A stretch of DNA of 64,000 nt from GCA-003244245 sp963823755 (GTDB lineage: Bacteria > Actinomycetota > Actinomycetes > Mycobacteriales > Pseudonocardiaceae). The notes beneath the pieces were generated by a model. It was not told the DNA's origin. It did not search any database and saw nothing but the letters and a program-made list of their open reading frames with translations. How positions within the stretch are numbered: position 1 is the first letter of the stretch; each line of letters begins with the position of its first letter. Position numbers and translations under genes: made by a program. Location of the stretch: NCBI GenBank assembly GCA_963823755.1, contig CAWGMP010000007.1:372001-436000 (forward strand), in the 5' to 3' direction. Positions 25,686-35,183 of this stretch are shown in pieces.

Positions 25686-28070
25686 TTACTTGTCGCACCG
25701 ACGGCTGACTTCTGCGGCGTAGGTGGTCCAGTCCCCTTGAGGCGTTGCCATGTGACGGCGACGTCGGTGTGGATGCCCAGGGTGCGGGCGAGGATCGCGG
25801 CGGGGATTTCGGCGGCGAGTTGGAAGAGTGCGGTGCTGCGGGCCTGGTTGGGGCGTATCCCGAGTCTGTTGAGTCGCTGGGTCAGTCGCGCGCTGCTGAT
25901 CGGCCGACCGGGCTGGCCTCCGGGGAATAGCCAGGAAGACGGTGCCAGGGCTCCGATGGTCGCGTGGCCCTTTCGGTTGGCGACGACCGCGCGGGCGAGT
26001 GCGGCGACGGGCTCGGGCAGGCGGATGGGGACCCGGCCGAGGTGGAGGCGAACTCCGTGAGCGTTGGCCTGGATTTGGCTGGTGGTCATGCGGCTGATCG
26101 CTGTTGCTCCTTGGGTGTAGAGGAGGAGAAGCAGACAGGCCAGGCGATCTTCGGCTTTGATGTCGTCGGAGTGTAGGAGCCGGCGTGCCACGTCCCAACG
26201 GTGCTGGTCATCCAGCGGATCTACGGGATCGTTCCAGCCGACGGCGGCGATCCCGACAGTGGTGAGCTTGTTGGTGCGGGCCCACCGGATGAAGTGGCCG
26301 ACTTCCTTGCGGTAGGCGCCTGAGTCGTCGGTGAGCCAGCGATCGAGGTCGGCTTGCTGGCAGTCGCCCAGGGCAAGGTCGTGCGCATGGAGCCAGGCCA
26401 GGAACGCCACGGCGGCGCGGGCGTGTTGACGGACGCGGATGGACTGCTGCCGGGTGGTGGGCCGGCCGTTGTTGCGGCTGCGCATGCGCCTGACCAGGTA
26501 ACGGCGTAGGAGGTTTCGCCGCTCGGTGTCGTGCTGGGCGGCCAGCAGGCGTGTGAGGGCCTTTTCAAGGCGAACCATGAGTTCGTCGCGTTCGGGCAGC
26601 GCGCCGACGGTGACGAGCGTCTGGCGCAGATGCGCGAGCGGCTGGCTGTCGGGCAGTGCGTCGAGCGCTTGGTGCGTAAGCGGCATCCGGCCCGCCGCGA
26701 GGTCAGCCAGCACCGGGGCGATGGACGGCTTGCTCAGCCAGCGCATCGCCGTGATGGGGTGCTCGGCGGTCGCGATGTCGCGGCGGAGGGCTTGCGGACC
26801 TGGCGGCAGAGAGGCGGTGTGAGGGCCCATCAGCTCATCAAGGCGCCTGTTGATCAGACAGCGAGCACACTGGCCCGGGTCGGGGTGATCGGGGTCGCTG
26901 CAGGTGGGACAGTCGATCCAGGCCGCCGGGTCGGTGCAGTCGGCGCAGAGCGGGTCGGTCAGGGTTCCAGAGACGATCGCTGCGTGGCGGCCGCAGGCCG
27001 AGCAGGCAGCGGACCGGCGCTGGCAAGCCGGGCACCACGGCCGACCTGTGGCTCGGGAGATGCCGCACGGTGTGGTCTCACCGTAGATACAGCAGGTCAG
27101 GAGCGGGAGCGTCGGGCAGCGGGAGCACAGCGGTCCTTCTGGAGTTCGTCGATCGACAGGGCGACGACCGCAGTGAACACAGGTCTCCAGGTTCGCCGGG
27201 TCGGTGATAAAGCAGTTCGCGCACAGCGGCCTGCGTCGATCGTCGCGAGTGACCGGTTCGCGGCGGGCTCCACAACGCGCGCACTCCTCGATGCGGGAGT
27301 GCGCGATGCATGTCCGGCAGACTCGCACCCCGTCGAGTGGCTTGTCGATGCGCACGACTCGGTGGCAGCGGGGGCAGGCAGGCCGGACGATCCCGGCGAT
27401 CCCAGCGGCATGCAGGTCGATGAGCCGCGGGATCGCGCGCAGCGGCGCGAGATGGCCGTCCCCGGTCAGAAACGAGGGTTGGTCTTCCAATGCCCACGCC
27501 AGTTTCTGCTGGTATGAGGGCCGCGACGTCGACTGGTGGACGGCGGCGGCGATGGTTTCCCGGTCAGCGTGTGGATCGAGTTCGGCGACCAGATTGCGAA
27601 TCACCGTGATCGGGTCGCGGTCGTCGATATCCGGGCACCGCGCGCATCGTGGCTGTCCGGCCCGATCTCGGGAGTGGATCCGTCTGGTGTTCCCGCATGT
27701 GGCGCATCGTTCGGTGCGCTGGTCGCAGACCGCGCAGTACCAGTCTTGCCCGCGGCGTTGGAAGGTCCGCAGTTGCTTGCCGCACCCGGCGCAGCAGGGC
27801 GGCGAAACCGCGGCGGCGCCAGCCTCGCGCAGCGCGAGGAGCAGGTCACCGACCGGCCGGGGAGCGGGAGACCGGCCGTCGGCCAGCACTTCAGGACGCT
27901 CAGCCAGGGCCGTCACCCACGCGTCGGGACTTCGCGCGGCCTCCCACGACCGCGGTGGCCACCGCGCGGATCTGCCCAGGCGTGAGCTGGGGTTCTACTG
28001 CCGCGACCAGGTCCACAATCAGTCCGACCGGGTCGATCACGGCCCGATCGGGGGACACGGGAACGGTCAT
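25686..28070 (-). pseudogene. Zinc-finger integrase-like protein, module copy 1 (frameshifted)
   Basis: About 790 codons. The ATG at 28070 overlaps the HTH gene stop (ATGA). The N-terminus MTVPVSPDRAVIDPVGLIVDLVAAVEPQLTPGQIRAVATAVV shifts frame near 27925 to ALAERPEVLADGRSPAPRPVGDLLLALREAGA. A block of some ten CxxC pairs spans residues ~95-330 (CCAGCGKQL, CAVCDQRTERCATCG, CPRCHRVV, CARCGARR, CVHCGRRP, CSACGRH). The C-terminal half resembles a tyrosine recombinase fold (RQHARAAVAFLAWLHAHDLALGDC; SSARLTQRLNRLGIRPNQARSTALFQLAAEIPAAILARTLGIHTDVAVTWQR) but lacks a clear R...HxxR...Y set. A second shift near 25742 leads to GDWTTYAAEVSRRCDK and the stop at 25686. Confidence 0.65.
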
Positions 28071-28405
28071 GGCCGCCCGGCGCCATGGATGCGGGCTCGT
28101 TTGGGTCGTAGATCACCGATGCTGGCCTCGGCGCCGACCGCTTTCTTCTTGCGGGTAGTCGCGCCGTCGGCTTCCGCGAACGGCTCGATAATCTCATCCA
28201 TCGAGCAGTCGAGGATGTCCAGCAGCGCCATAAGGACCCTCAGGCTCAGCCGCTCCGGCCGCTCCGTGACTAGCCGATAAACCTGACTTGAAGACAGCGT
28301 GACGCCCTGTTGCGCCAGCGGGTCGATCAGGTCGGTGGTCTGGAACATGCCCCGGTCGGCCATTACCTTGCGCAGGTGCCAGCGATAATCGAGTTTGGCG
28401 GCCAT
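28067..28405 (-). CDS. Small helix-turn-helix protein, module copy 1
   Basis: 112 residues; the ATG at 28405 overlaps the recombinase stop (TGATG) and the stop overlaps the zinc-finger gene start. It reads MAAKLDYRWHLRKVMADRGMFQTTDLIDPLAQQGVTLSSSQVYRLVTERPERLSLRVLMALLDILDCSMDEIIEP, an XRE-like helix-turn-helix of the HTH_26 type, with a basic tail (RKKKAVG, PKRARIHG). It is the middle gene of a three-gene module. Likely roles are DNA binding at element ends or autoregulation. Copy 2 at 33533-33856 is clearly homologous. Confidence 0.82.
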   Translation of the reverse strand: MAAKLDYRWHLRKVMADRGMFQTTDLIDPLAQQGVTLSSSQVYRLVTERPERLSLRVLMALLDILDCSMDEIIEPFAEADGATTRKKKAVGAEASIGDLRPKRARIHGAGRP

Positions 28406-29035
28406 CAGTGGTCCTTGTCTGCCGTAGCGGTAGGATCAAGCGCGGGCGCAAGCGCCTTGCGGAGCATGGTGTTCATGAAGGCGTCGCTGACGTGGGTGTA
28501 GATGGCGGTGGAGCTGTCGCACTCGTGGCAGACCTGGACCTGGATGAATCTCCGATCAACGCCATCCTCGGTGTTGTGCGTGACCGAGTGCCGAAAACTA
28601 TGGGGCACAAGCGTTTTCGGCAGCTTCAAAGCGTCTCGATAGGACTCGAACCGCGCGTTGATCTCTGGAGGCCGGACCCGCCCGCCGCGTTCGGTCACCC
28701 ACAACGCCGGGTGGCCCTCGCAGCCCAAGCGCGGCCGGATGTTCTCCACGTAGTCGGCCACCGCCTCCACCGCCCAGCCGAACATCGACAACACGGTGCG
28801 GCGACGAGGCGGCTGGCCCCGCTTGGCCTTGCCATAGCGGACCTGCAGCGTCCCGTACCGGCCGAACTCCGGCGCCGCCGGGTTGCGGCCCCAGTCCGTC
28901 AGGTCGAGCTTCGACGCCTCGGTCCGCCGAAGGCCCCAGCCGTACATCACTTTGAACAAGGTCGCGTCCCAATAGGCCGCCAGCGCCCCCTTGCGCTTCG
29001 CGCGGACCGCGCGGTCGACCTGGTCGTCGGCCTAG

Positions 29036-30747
29036 TACTACAGGGCTAGATCATTAATGTTTGTAGGCGGAGGTGACGTCGGACATGGGCTCGGCGGGCT
29101 TGGGCTTGGTGCCAGCGGCGCCAGGTCGACCAGTGCAGGCCGTGAGTGATCGCGTGTTCGCTGTGGTGAATGAGGGGCAGGAGTCGGCGTATTTCGGCGA
29201 GGGTGAGCGCGACGAGGCGTCGATGGATGGGTGGCGTGGTTTCCGGTTCGGTCGGTTCGCCGGGTGGATTGTCGTGTTTATTTAGTCCTTCGGTGTGCTG
29301 GGGCCCCCTTTTTTAGCTGTGTGTGCGGTGATGGCGAGGAAGGTGTGGGCGAGCATGGCGAGGGTGATATGTCGGTGCCAGGCGTCCCAGGTGCGGACTT
29401 GGTAGTGGTCGAGTCCGACCTCATTCTTGCCTGACCCGAAACACTCTTCGATGGGCCAGCGCGCTCCGGCCACGCCGACGAGCTCTGCGAATCGGGCGTG
29501 GTGTGGGTTGTGGCAGTGGTAGAACGCGAGTTCACGGTCGTCGATGGATCGGCGGATCAGGTACTGGTGGTCGGGGTGATCAGAGTCGATGAGTGCCCAG
29601 TCATAGACTCCGAACCCCTTCGATCCGAGACCGCAGGATCGGCGTTGCCACGAATGAGGGGGCAACCGCGGCGCGAGTGCGTCGAACTGGACCGCCTTTC
29701 CTGCGGCATCGGTGAACCGCGTGGTCTTCGGCACCGCCATCACATACGGGATACGGCTCGTCTCGAGATAGTCACACAGGCCTGGGTTCTGGGGCGAACT
29801 CCTCATCCGCGGTGAACCAAGCGAACGGCACACCCGCCCCCAGCGCGGTCTCGATCATCTCCCTGACCTGCTGCGGCCTGGTCTGAAACGCCACCTCCGG
29901 GGGAACACCGGCCACTGCGCAGCGGGTCGGGTCAGCCACCCAGGACTCCTGGGGCAAATACAGCCGGCGATCGAGCAACACCCGGTCGCGCCCCGGTGTG
30001 ACGTAAGCGAGAAAAGTAGCGATCTGGCAATTATCAACCCGCCCCAGCGTCCCGGAGTACTGCCGCTGCACGCCCACCGACTTGGTTCCCTTTTTAGCGA
30101 ACCCGGTCGGATCCGCAACGAGGACCCCACCCGGATCGGCCAGATGCTCCATCGCATACTCACGGTTCAGACCCAACAACGCATCCACATCCCACGGGGA
30201 CAGGTTCAAAAACCGCTGTAACGCTTTCGGCTCCAGTTCACCAACCCGCTCGGCGATCGTCCACCCGTTTTTCCGCTCAATCGGCGACAGCAGTCCCCTC
30301 AGATACTGTCCGGCGTGCTTCTTCGACTCCGTCCGATAAAACAGCGGACGGAGTCGTGCGAGCAGACCCTCCAGCCCAGACTCCCACACATCCACATCAG
30401 CGCGTGTCACCGCGCCATCATACACAACAACGGGGCGACTCGATGACGCTGAACACATACGAATATCGTCACATGACCCAACTTCGATTCATCGGAGGCG
30501 CACCGACTGCATCCACCATCCGCCGGAATTCGCCGAAATTCGGCGCGCTATCACGACACTCCCGCCCTACCATTCAGCGTCCATCCGATGACACCACACA
30601 CAGCACGCCTTCCCCAGCACGCACAGCCGCCGAGTTCGCATAACCGGCCGTCTGCTCCCCCCGTTCACACGTGCCCATCGACGAACCTGCCACAACACCC
30701 ACTACCTGCGACTATGACATCCAGAAAAACGATCTAGCCCTGTAGTA
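29036..30747 (-). mobile_element. IS701-family insertion sequence, complete ends
   Basis: 1712 bp. Terminal inverted repeats TACTACAGGGCTAGATC (29036-29052) and its reverse complement (30731-30747) match over 17 bp. They are flanked by a 4-bp target duplication CTAG (29032-29035 and 30748-30751), the duplication typical of IS701. It carries a single transposase gene on the minus strand, which is frameshifted. The element lies inside the module 1 recombinase gene. The intact ends suggest a recent insertion relative to other debris. Confidence 0.95.
29282..30458 (-). pseudogene. IS701 transposase (one frameshift)
   Basis: The first part (30458 to ~29790) reads LRPLFYRTESKKHAGQYLRGLLSPIERKNGWTIAERVGELEPKALQRFLNLSPWDVDALL, ADPTGFAKKGTKSVGVQRQYSGTLGRVDNCQIATFLAY, VPFAWFTADEEF. 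A frameshift near 29790 then moves the rest to GLCDYLETSRIPYVMAVPKTTRFTDAAG...CHNPHHARFAELVGVAGARWPIEECFGSGKNEVGLDHYQVRTWDAWHRHITLAMLAHTFLAI. This is the whole DDE transposase of IS701/ISXo-like elements, with the WPIEE...K-E-GLDHY C-terminal signature. A single-base error would restore it; programmed frameshifting is less likely since no slippery run is obvious. Confidence 0.88.
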
Positions 30748-31328
30748 CTAGTCGATGAACCGCTGCAGCTCCTCGCGGGTGAACGGCCGAGCCTCCGGGT
30801 CGCCTTCATAGAACTGGAGGTGGCGATGGAATTCCACTCGTGCACGATCGGCACCGGGTGCACACCGGTACCGAACTCCCGCTCGCAGGCCGACACCCAG
30901 CCATAGCGCGCGTTGTCGGCCAGGAACTCCGTGAACAGCCGAAGGTCCGTCTGATAGCCGCGGATCGTGGACGGCGCCAGGCACCGTTCGCTGGTCATCG
31001 ACAACGACCAATCGTCCACATGGGACGCCGTCCACCGCCACGGGTACTCGTTGGTGAACCCCAGGAACCGGCGAACCAGCCGCTCCCGCGGCGCGATCGT
31101 GTCCTCCCGCAGCCCACGCGCGGCCTGCTGGGCTCGCCAGCCCCGCAGCATCGCCTCGAACATGGCGTCCTCCGGGCGCAGTTGCACCACGCCCGACACC
31201 ATCTCCAGGTGCGCCGCACCCGCCAGATCGACCCGCCGCAACCCATCCTCCCGTACGCTCGAATAGCGTACAGATCATGCACTAGACGGGATCATGCGAC
31301 CAAATTTGCCTGATGCAATTCCCGAGCC

Positions 31329-31410
31329 TTGATGCAGGTACACCTGCGTGCTACTCAAAGCAGCGTGTCCGAGCAGCTCCTGCACCTCGGTCAACGGGGC
31401 CCGGCAAGCT
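31329..31410 (-). pseudogene. tnpA: Internal piece of tnpA carrying the catalytic His and Tyr
   Basis: Minus-strand frame ACRAPLTEVQELLGHAALSSTQVYLHQ. This is the classic end of a tyrosine recombinase catalytic domain (LGH box and QVY nucleophile). It continues the tnpA frame that stops at about 35184 after HALRHAFATNVL. It is isolated between the end of module 2 and the start of module 1, showing that both modules inserted into tnpA about 80 bp apart. A possible next piece, HISPATIRRTV, is at about 25625-25657. Confidence 0.7.
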
Positions 31411-31479
31411 ACTGGTAACCAGCAGTGTTCCGATGTTGTCGAATAGCCTTGAGTTGATGATCTGTTGACCGGTTATTCC

Positions 31480-33536
31480 TCACGTCTGGTGATCGCTTTT
31501 GCTTGTGAGGTTAGCGGCGTAGCGGGACCAGTCGCCTCCTGCGTCTCGGGTCCACTGGGTGGCGGTTGCGGGGGTGAGGTGGAGGAGTTCGGCGAGGACG
31601 GCGGCGGGGACTTTTGCGGCGAGTTGGAGAAGGGTGGCGCGTCGGCCGGGTAGGGCTTTGATGCCCAGCGCCCGGAGGCGTTCGCCGAGGCGGGCGGGTG
31701 TGATAGGACGTCTTGGTAGGTGCCCTGGGGACAGCCACGGGCTGGTGGTGGGCGAGCCGACACCGAGGTGGCTGCGGCCAACGTCGATCAGGTCGGTGAG
31801 CAAGACCGACAGTGGCTGCGGGACGGTCAGATCGTGTGCACCGAAGCGCAGCGAGATGACGTCATCGTGACGGTGTACTTGCTTGGTTGTCATCACCGCG
31901 ATTCGGGACAGCTGCTGGCCGTAGCAGAGCAGGAAGGCGCCGGCGACCCGGTCGGTGAGTTCCAGGGTGTCGTCGTGGAGGAGGCGGGCGACCAGGGCCC
32001 AGCGCGTGTCGGCGTCGGTGGCCGCTCCGATTGTTTTCCCCAGGGCTGGCACGAGCAGCGTGGAGCAGTGGTGGTGTTCGGCGGCCCAGCTGAGAAAGTC
32101 CCGAACTGGGTAGCCGGCCGGCCCTTTGGCAAGCCAGGTGTCGATGTCGCGTTGGCGGCATCGGGCCAACGTGGGGCCGGTCTGGTCGAGCCAGGTGAGG
32201 AATCGGGTGGCGACGAGCAGTGGGGTGCGGGGGTAGCCGGTCGGGGTCGGTGCGGTGGTGTTCTGCGCGGCTCGGCGCCGTAGCCGACGCAGGACCCACC
32301 AGGTGGCGTAGGTGTGCAGTAGCTGGCGATGCTCGGGCTGCTCGACTTCGGTGAGCAGGGTGGCGACCCAGGCCTCGAGGCGGGCCAGGCCTTCGTCCCG
32401 GGCCGGGAGCACCCCGGCGGCGACCAGGACGTGGCGGAGGTAGTCGGCGCCGCGTCGGCGGGGGTGGGCGTCGAGCGCGGCGTGGCTGATCGGTGTGGTG
32501 CCGGCGGCGAGGTCGGCAAGCACGGCGGCGCCGGCACCGTTGCGTAGCCAGTTCAATGCGGTGCGCGGGGTGGGGGTGGCGGTGATGGCGTCGTGGATCG
32601 GGACCAGCGCGGGTGGGATCTGCTCGTCGTGGGCGTGCAGCAGCTCACCGGTGCGGCGAACCAGCGCGCAGTGTTCGCACCGACCGCGTTCGTAGAGCTT
32701 GTCCTCGAGACCGCAGTCGGTGCAGACGTGGCTGGCCGGCAGTCCAGCGCAGTCAGCGCAGGTCGTCGCGTCAGGTCCTGGCGGGCTGACGAGTCGTCGC
32801 TGGGCCAGGCAGCTGCCGCAGGTGCCGCGATGGCGCAGCGCGGCGGTGTAGCAGGGGTCGCAGACCGGCCCTTCGGCCCAGTTCGCCACGGGTGGCTTGT
32901 CCTGGCCGCAACGGGCGCAGGCGAGGGTGCGCCGCGGCGCGCACCTGGTGCAGACCGGGGTGTTCGTCCTGGCGAAACTGCAGGGCCGGCGGCGGCCGCA
33001 GCCTCCAGCAGGTGGCCTCAGGTAGCTGGAAACACCCGTCGCAGATGTCGGGCGCCTCGCCCTGGGCGCGTCGGGCGATCCGAGGAGATCCGTCCGCACC
33101 GACCACACTGGCGTTGCGGGCGGTCCGCGCAGCGGGCGCAGACCGGCCGGCATTGACTGTCGCGACCGGCGACCGGTTTGATGACCCCGCAGCGGGCGCA
33201 GGCCTCGGCGAGCTCGCGGCGCCGGCAGCGGGCGCAGACCCCGCCGGTGGACGAGCGGGTGAGCGGCTGGCCGACCCGTGCGCAGACCGCGCAGCTCGGC
33301 TCCGGCAGCGACGTGGCTCCGCCGGCCCGCAATGCCTCGACGAGCCGACCGACTACCGGCGGCGCCGCGATGGTCAACACAGCTGGGTCGGCGGTCAATG
33401 CCACGGCCAGGCTGCGTAGCGCGGCTGGGTGGCCCACCACCGCTGCGATCGCGGCCTGGACCTGTGCCGCCGACAGGGTCGGGTCACAGGCCAGCACCGC
33501 GGCCACGACCTGCTGGTGGCGCTGCTCACCGCTCAC
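31480..33536 (-). pseudogene. Zinc-finger integrase-like protein, module copy 2 (two frameshifts)
   Basis: GTG 33536 overlaps the HTH stop (GTGA). The N-terminus VSGEQRHQQVVAAVLACDPTLSAAQVQAAIAAVVGHPAALRSLAVALTADPAVLT leads to cysteine pairs CAVCARVG, CARCRRRELAEACARCG, CARCADRPQRQCGRCG. The frame then changes near 33080 and again near 33005 to CTRCAPRRTLACARCGQDK, CDPCYTAALRHRGTCGSC, CADCAGLPASHVCTDCG and CEHCALV. The C-terminal ~400 residues parallel copy 1 (TALNWLRNGAGAAVLADLAAGTTPISHAALDAHP; LLVATRFLTWLDQTGPTLARC; PARLGERLRALGIKALPGRRATLLQLAAKVPAAVLAELLHLTPATATQWTRDAGGDWSRYAANL). The function of this large partner protein is unknown to me. Confidence 0.68.
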
Positions 33537-33856
33537 CGTCGCGGTAACGGCGCGACCCGTGCTCGCCGTGGCCGGGTCGGCGGCACCGTGCCCGTCGACC
33601 CGCCCTGTGCGCTTGCGGGCGCGTCGACGTAGGGCTCGACGAGCTCGGCGGGCGAGCAGTCCAGGATGTCGCACAACGCCGCCAACGCCGCCAGGTTGAG
33701 CCGCTCCGGGACCCCGACCACCAGCCGGTAAACCTGCTCCCGAGACAGGCTCACCCCTCGTTGGGCCAGCAGCGGCACCAGGTCGGTGGTAGCGAACATC
33801 CCCCGGTCGGCCATCAGCCGGCGCAGATGCCAGTGGTAGCCCACCTGCTTGTTCAT
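33533..33856 (-). CDS. Small helix-turn-helix protein, module copy 2
   Basis: 107 residues from the ATG at 33856, one base after the recombinase stop. MNKQVGYHWHLRRLMADRGMFATTDLVPLLAQRGVSLSREQVYRLVVGVPERLNLAALAALCDILDCSPAELVEPY closely parallels copy 1: same WHLR-x2-MADRGMF-x-TTDL start, same QVYRLV recognition helix, same DILDCS. The C-terminus is basic and divergent (RPRRARVAPLPRR). Probable DNA-binding partner of the neighbouring recombinase. Confidence 0.82.
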   Translation of the reverse strand: MNKQVGYHWHLRRLMADRGMFATTDLVPLLAQRGVSLSREQVYRLVVGVPERLNLAALAALCDILDCSPAELVEPYVDAPASAQGGSTGTVPPTRPRRARVAPLPRR

Positions 33857-33857
33857 C

Positions 33858-34943
33858 TCACCCTCCGGAGGTGTCGGTATGGAACGCCCGGGCCAGCGCG
33901 GACTGCAGCATCTGGTTCTTCGCGGCCGCGCCGACCGTCGTGTAGGTCGCGGTCGTCGACGCCCACGAGTGCCCCACCTGCTGCTGCACGAACAACGGGT
34001 CGACGCCGTCCTCGATCAGATGCGACACGTAGGAGTGCCGCAAGCAGTGGACCGACAGCTCGGCCGGCAGTCCGACCGCCGCCCGGTAGAGCGCGAACCG
34101 GTCATCAACCGAGCGGGTCGAGATCCGGCCACCCCGCTCGGTCGGCCAGACCGCCGCCGGCTCGGCACCCTCAAAGCGTGGCCGCACATCCACCAGGTAC
34201 TCCTCCAGCGCCTCGACCGCCCACGGCATCACGCTGGCCACCGCACGCCGGCGCGGCGCCAAGCCGCGCATCGCCTTCCCGAAGCGGACATGACACACCC
34301 CCAGCCCACCGAGCTGCTCAGCCGCCGGGTTGGCGGTGAAGTCGGTCAGGTCAAGCATCGTCACCTCCCGACAGCGCAACCCCCACCCGTAGGTCACCTT
34401 GAGCAGCGTGGCGTCCCGGAACGCTGTCAGCCACCCCTTGCGTCCCGAGCCGGCCAGTCGCTGCGCCCGATCGTCAGCAGCATCGAACAGTGCCTGGCAC
34501 TCCACCCGCGACAGCGGCCGCCGCTCCGGCCGACCCTCATAGTCCGCGACATGAGTCGCGGTGTTGTCCTCGTGGCAGATCTGGCTCGGCCGGGCCCCGA
34601 CCCGTTGCTCACACTCCGCCACCCAGCCATAGCGAGGATCGGTCACATAGCTACAGAACGCCGCCACCGCACCCTGATAGCACCGCACCGTCGAATGCGC
34701 CCAGCCACCCTCAGCCACCCAGCGCTCGAGTTGCTCGGCTCTCCAACTCCACGGCCAACCCTCAGCGAACACCTGGAAGCGCCGCACCGTCCGCTCCCAC
34801 CCGTCGATCAGCGAACCACCGAGCCGACGGCTGAGCTGCTGACGCCGCCAACCGACCAACATCTCCTCGAACAACACCGACTCCACCCGCAGCGGCGTCG
34901 CGCCCCCGACCAAGGCCAACGCCGCCGCTCCCGACTGCTTCAT
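33858..34943 (-). CDS. Tyrosine recombinase, module copy 2 (intact)
   Basis: 361 residues from the ATG at 34943 (MKQSGAAALALVGGATPLRVESVLFEEML); longer in-frame starts lack family similarity. Core-binding domain: VGWRRQQLSRRLGGSLIDGWERTVRRFQVFAEGWPWSW. Catalytic domain: ATLLKVTYGWGLRCREVTMLDLTDF (first Arg), VHCLRHSYVSHLIEDG (HxxR), FVQQQVGHSWASTTATYTTV (His and the Tyr nucleophile). All catalytic residues are present, so this is the only complete recombinase in the island. It should act on the module's own ends. Its domain order and wording match the broken copy 1 recombinase. Confidence 0.88.
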   Translation of the reverse strand: MKQSGAAALALVGGATPLRVESVLFEEMLVGWRRQQLSRRLGGSLIDGWERTVRRFQVFAEGWPWSWRAEQLERWVAEGGWAHSTVRCYQGAVAAFCSYVTDPRYGWVAECEQRVGARPSQICHEDNTATHVADYEGRPERRPLSRVECQALFDAADDRAQRLAGSGRKGWLTAFRDATLLKVTYGWGLRCREVTMLDLTDFTANPAAEQLGGLGVCHVRFGKAMRGLAPRRRAVASVMPWAVEALEEYLVDVRPRFEGAEPAAVWPTERGGRISTRSVDDRFALYRAAVGLPAELSVHCLRHSYVSHLIEDGVDPLFVQQQVGHSWASTTATYTTVGAAAKNQMLQSALARAFHTDTSGG

Positions 34944-35183
34944 CCCGGCCACCCTCCCACCGGCATCACATGCCTCATCGTGGCGTTGAAGGCAACCAAA
35001 CCGGATGCCGCATCCTGACATCAGATGCAACAAACCTCCGTCATCCCAAGTCATACGGCGTGTCGAACACAACCACCTCCTCCAACACCCACCCCCCGAA
35101 AACCGCAAGCCCAGCAACCACAACGGTCACACCGTCCGTCGAATGGCTCCCACTGTTGCGTCTGATGCAACTCTGCGAACTAA

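Larger units (their letters stand above)
28405..31241 (-). pseudogene. Tyrosine recombinase, module copy 1 (interrupted by IS701)
   Basis: The N-terminal half (from about 31241) reads MFEAMLRGWRAQQAARGLREDTIAPRERLVRRFLGFTNEYPWRWT...YGWVSACEREFGTGVHPVPIVHEWN. A frameshift near 30835 leads to YEGDPEARPFTREELQRFID, where IS701 interrupts at 30748. Left of the IS, ADDQVDRAVRAKRKGALAAYWDATLFKVMYGWGLRRTEASKLD continues to the catalytic HSFRHSVTHNTEDGVDRRFIQVQVCHECDSSTAIYTHVSD. Excising the IS with one CTAG copy would give GAC-TAG-GCC, an in-frame stop, so the gene was probably already defective. Confidence 0.82.
31411..35183 (-). mobile_element. Three-gene recombinase/HTH/zinc-finger module, copy 2
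   Basis: Boundaries are inferred from interruption of tnpA: native frame stops near 35184 and resumes near 31410. Content in transcription order is a tyrosine recombinase, a small HTH protein and a zinc-finger integrase-like protein, all coupled. Near the right end the minus strand has TTGCATCAGACGCAACA, an inverted pair TTGC/GCAA. Module 1 has TTGCATCAGGCAA at the equivalent place (about 31300-31315). These may be recombinase-binding core sites. Confidence 0.55.

Noticed and set aside
24818..27916. A single 1032-residue zinc-finger protein
   Set aside because: The last ~260 residues are another gene plus its shifted frame. The true C-terminus (GDWTTYAAEVSRR) is in a different frame ending at 25686.
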